From Punctularia strigosozonata HHB-11173 SS5 (Eukaryota > Basidiomycota > Agaricomycetes > Corticiales > Punctulariaceae): a stretch of DNA of 31,942 nt. The notes below the pieces were generated by a model. It did not search any database and was not told where the DNA came from. It saw only the letters and a list, made by a program, of their open reading frames with translations. A program made the position numbers and the translations under genes. The stretch is from positions 292,596-324,537 of the forward strand of contig NW_006767439.1 of the NCBI RefSeq assembly GCF_000264995.1. Reading direction: 5' to 3'. Shown here one piece after another: positions 31,014-31,942 of the stretch; within the stretch, counting starts at the first letter, position 1, and each line of letters begins with the position of its first letter.

Positions 31014-31942
31014 CGCCGACGGCGAGCTCGAGCACGGCGGCCCAGTGATCGTCGGCGGTGCTAGTAGGTCGTAGGTCGAAGGTGTGCAACAAAGTAGCTG
31101 GGTCGCGGTGCTTTAAATATGTAAGCAGCACATAGTACCCGGCTCAGGCCAGGTGCTGTGACTGCTGTGCCGAGACTATGTTGTCATATGGTATAGCCCG
31201 TCTGAAATTCCCAGTTGAGCGATTTAGTCCCTCATGGGAACGAGGGCTAAAAATGATTGTCGGTTTTTTGCCTAGTGTATACATTTCTTGGTCCGCATCA
31301 GATAATGGCGGTGCGGGCATCATGTCAGTCCACGGGGCAACGGTGCAGCGAAACACCAACGGACTGTGCGCCCTACTGGCCGAGCCGCCGAGAGACTACG
31401 GTCGTACCGTCGAGGATATGATAGCTTTGAGCGCCAAAGGTAGATCCAGAGGTACCATAAGCAGTAGAACTCCATTTGGTTACGTCTCGTTGGCCAATCC
31501 GCTCAGCAGCAATTAGCACTGCCCCAGGTCAAATGCAGAGAACAGCATGAGGCATAGCAGGAGGAACGGAGCTCAGGGCGCACGACGGCAGCATGGAAGC
31601 AAAGAGCCTGCATTTACGGCTTCGTGCTCGCTACAGGTAGTCGAGACCGTGGGCGAATAACGTGAGTAGGAAACCCGTGAAACCCGACCACTTGCTCAAA
31701 TGACACGTACTAGCCTATCCGAGACGTTTCGATTTTTTTTTCCGGTTGTGTCAGGTCAGGGAAACCCAAATATCAAGTCTTTGGGTTGAATCGCGATCTC
31801 CAATGCGTGGTTTGAACAGAACCGTGGTGGTAATGAGAGCCAAGGATATCCGCACGTGAGCCTCGGTTTTCTGCACGCACGTGACTATCTGATGATCTCT
31901 GCCTCGCGTTCGTTGGAGTTTCGTCGTGCTACCACTACGGGC
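31014..31942. other. Right-end flank, no supported gene
   Basis: This includes the promoter region of the DUF6699 gene. Frames at 31178-31516 (+) and 31144-31359 (-) overlap on opposite strands and show no family signature. A minus-strand frame at about 31378-31515 reads smoothly (TAYGTSGSTFGAQSYHILDG) but is short and isolated. A T-run lies at about 31733-31741. The window ends before another gene is reached. Confidence 0.45.

Overview
The window comes from a filamentous basidiomycete, most likely a mushroom-forming Agaricomycete. Coding sequence is broken by many short GT..AG introns, mostly 46-95 bases. Every recognisable gene is a fungal or eukaryotic family, and the right-hand gene belongs to DUF6699, a family expanded in Agaricomycetes. 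I rebuilt the exons by hand from reading frame, splice consensus, phase consistency and remembered family conservation. No alignment or database search was possible.

Layout. Bases 1-538 are a compositionally odd, repeat-like stretch. Bases 539-12727 form a compact, conserved block. It holds a three-finger C2H2 protein (+), the TFIIF small subunit TFG2 (-), an F-box-like protein of unknown role (+), a large adaptin closest to AP-4 epsilon (+), the spindle-checkpoint WD40 protein BUB3 (+) and a metacaspase (-). Here intergenic gaps are 160-600 bases. The block serves general housekeeping: transcription initiation, vesicle coats, mitosis and proteolysis.

From about 12.7 kb the density falls sharply. 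Two HMG-box transcription factors of nearly equal length (551 and 558 residues) are transcribed away from each other, at 14532-16298 (-) and 25388-27326 (+). Their start codons are about 9.1 kb apart, and I find no convincing gene between them. The two proteins share features outside the DNA-binding domain: an RSxSAP motif (candidate PKA/14-3-3 site), a phase-1 intron close to the start codon and a phase-0 last intron. The left HMG gene has, 131-139 bases upstream of its ATG, an exact copy of the nine-base pheromone response element known from Ustilago Prf1 targets. It also has two identical ATTGTTCAG words and a CTTTGT core. An autoregulated developmental or mating regulator is a reasonable inference, but it is not shown.

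The right end (27.3-31.9 kb) is sparse. It contains one DUF6699 gene (-), followed downstream by a perfect 36-base tandem duplication. I found no tRNA, rRNA, pheromone precursor, pheromone receptor, homeodomain gene, CRISPR array or intact transposon. The best candidates for something undescribed are the divergent HMG pair with its long empty shared upstream region, and the site cluster in front of the left gene.
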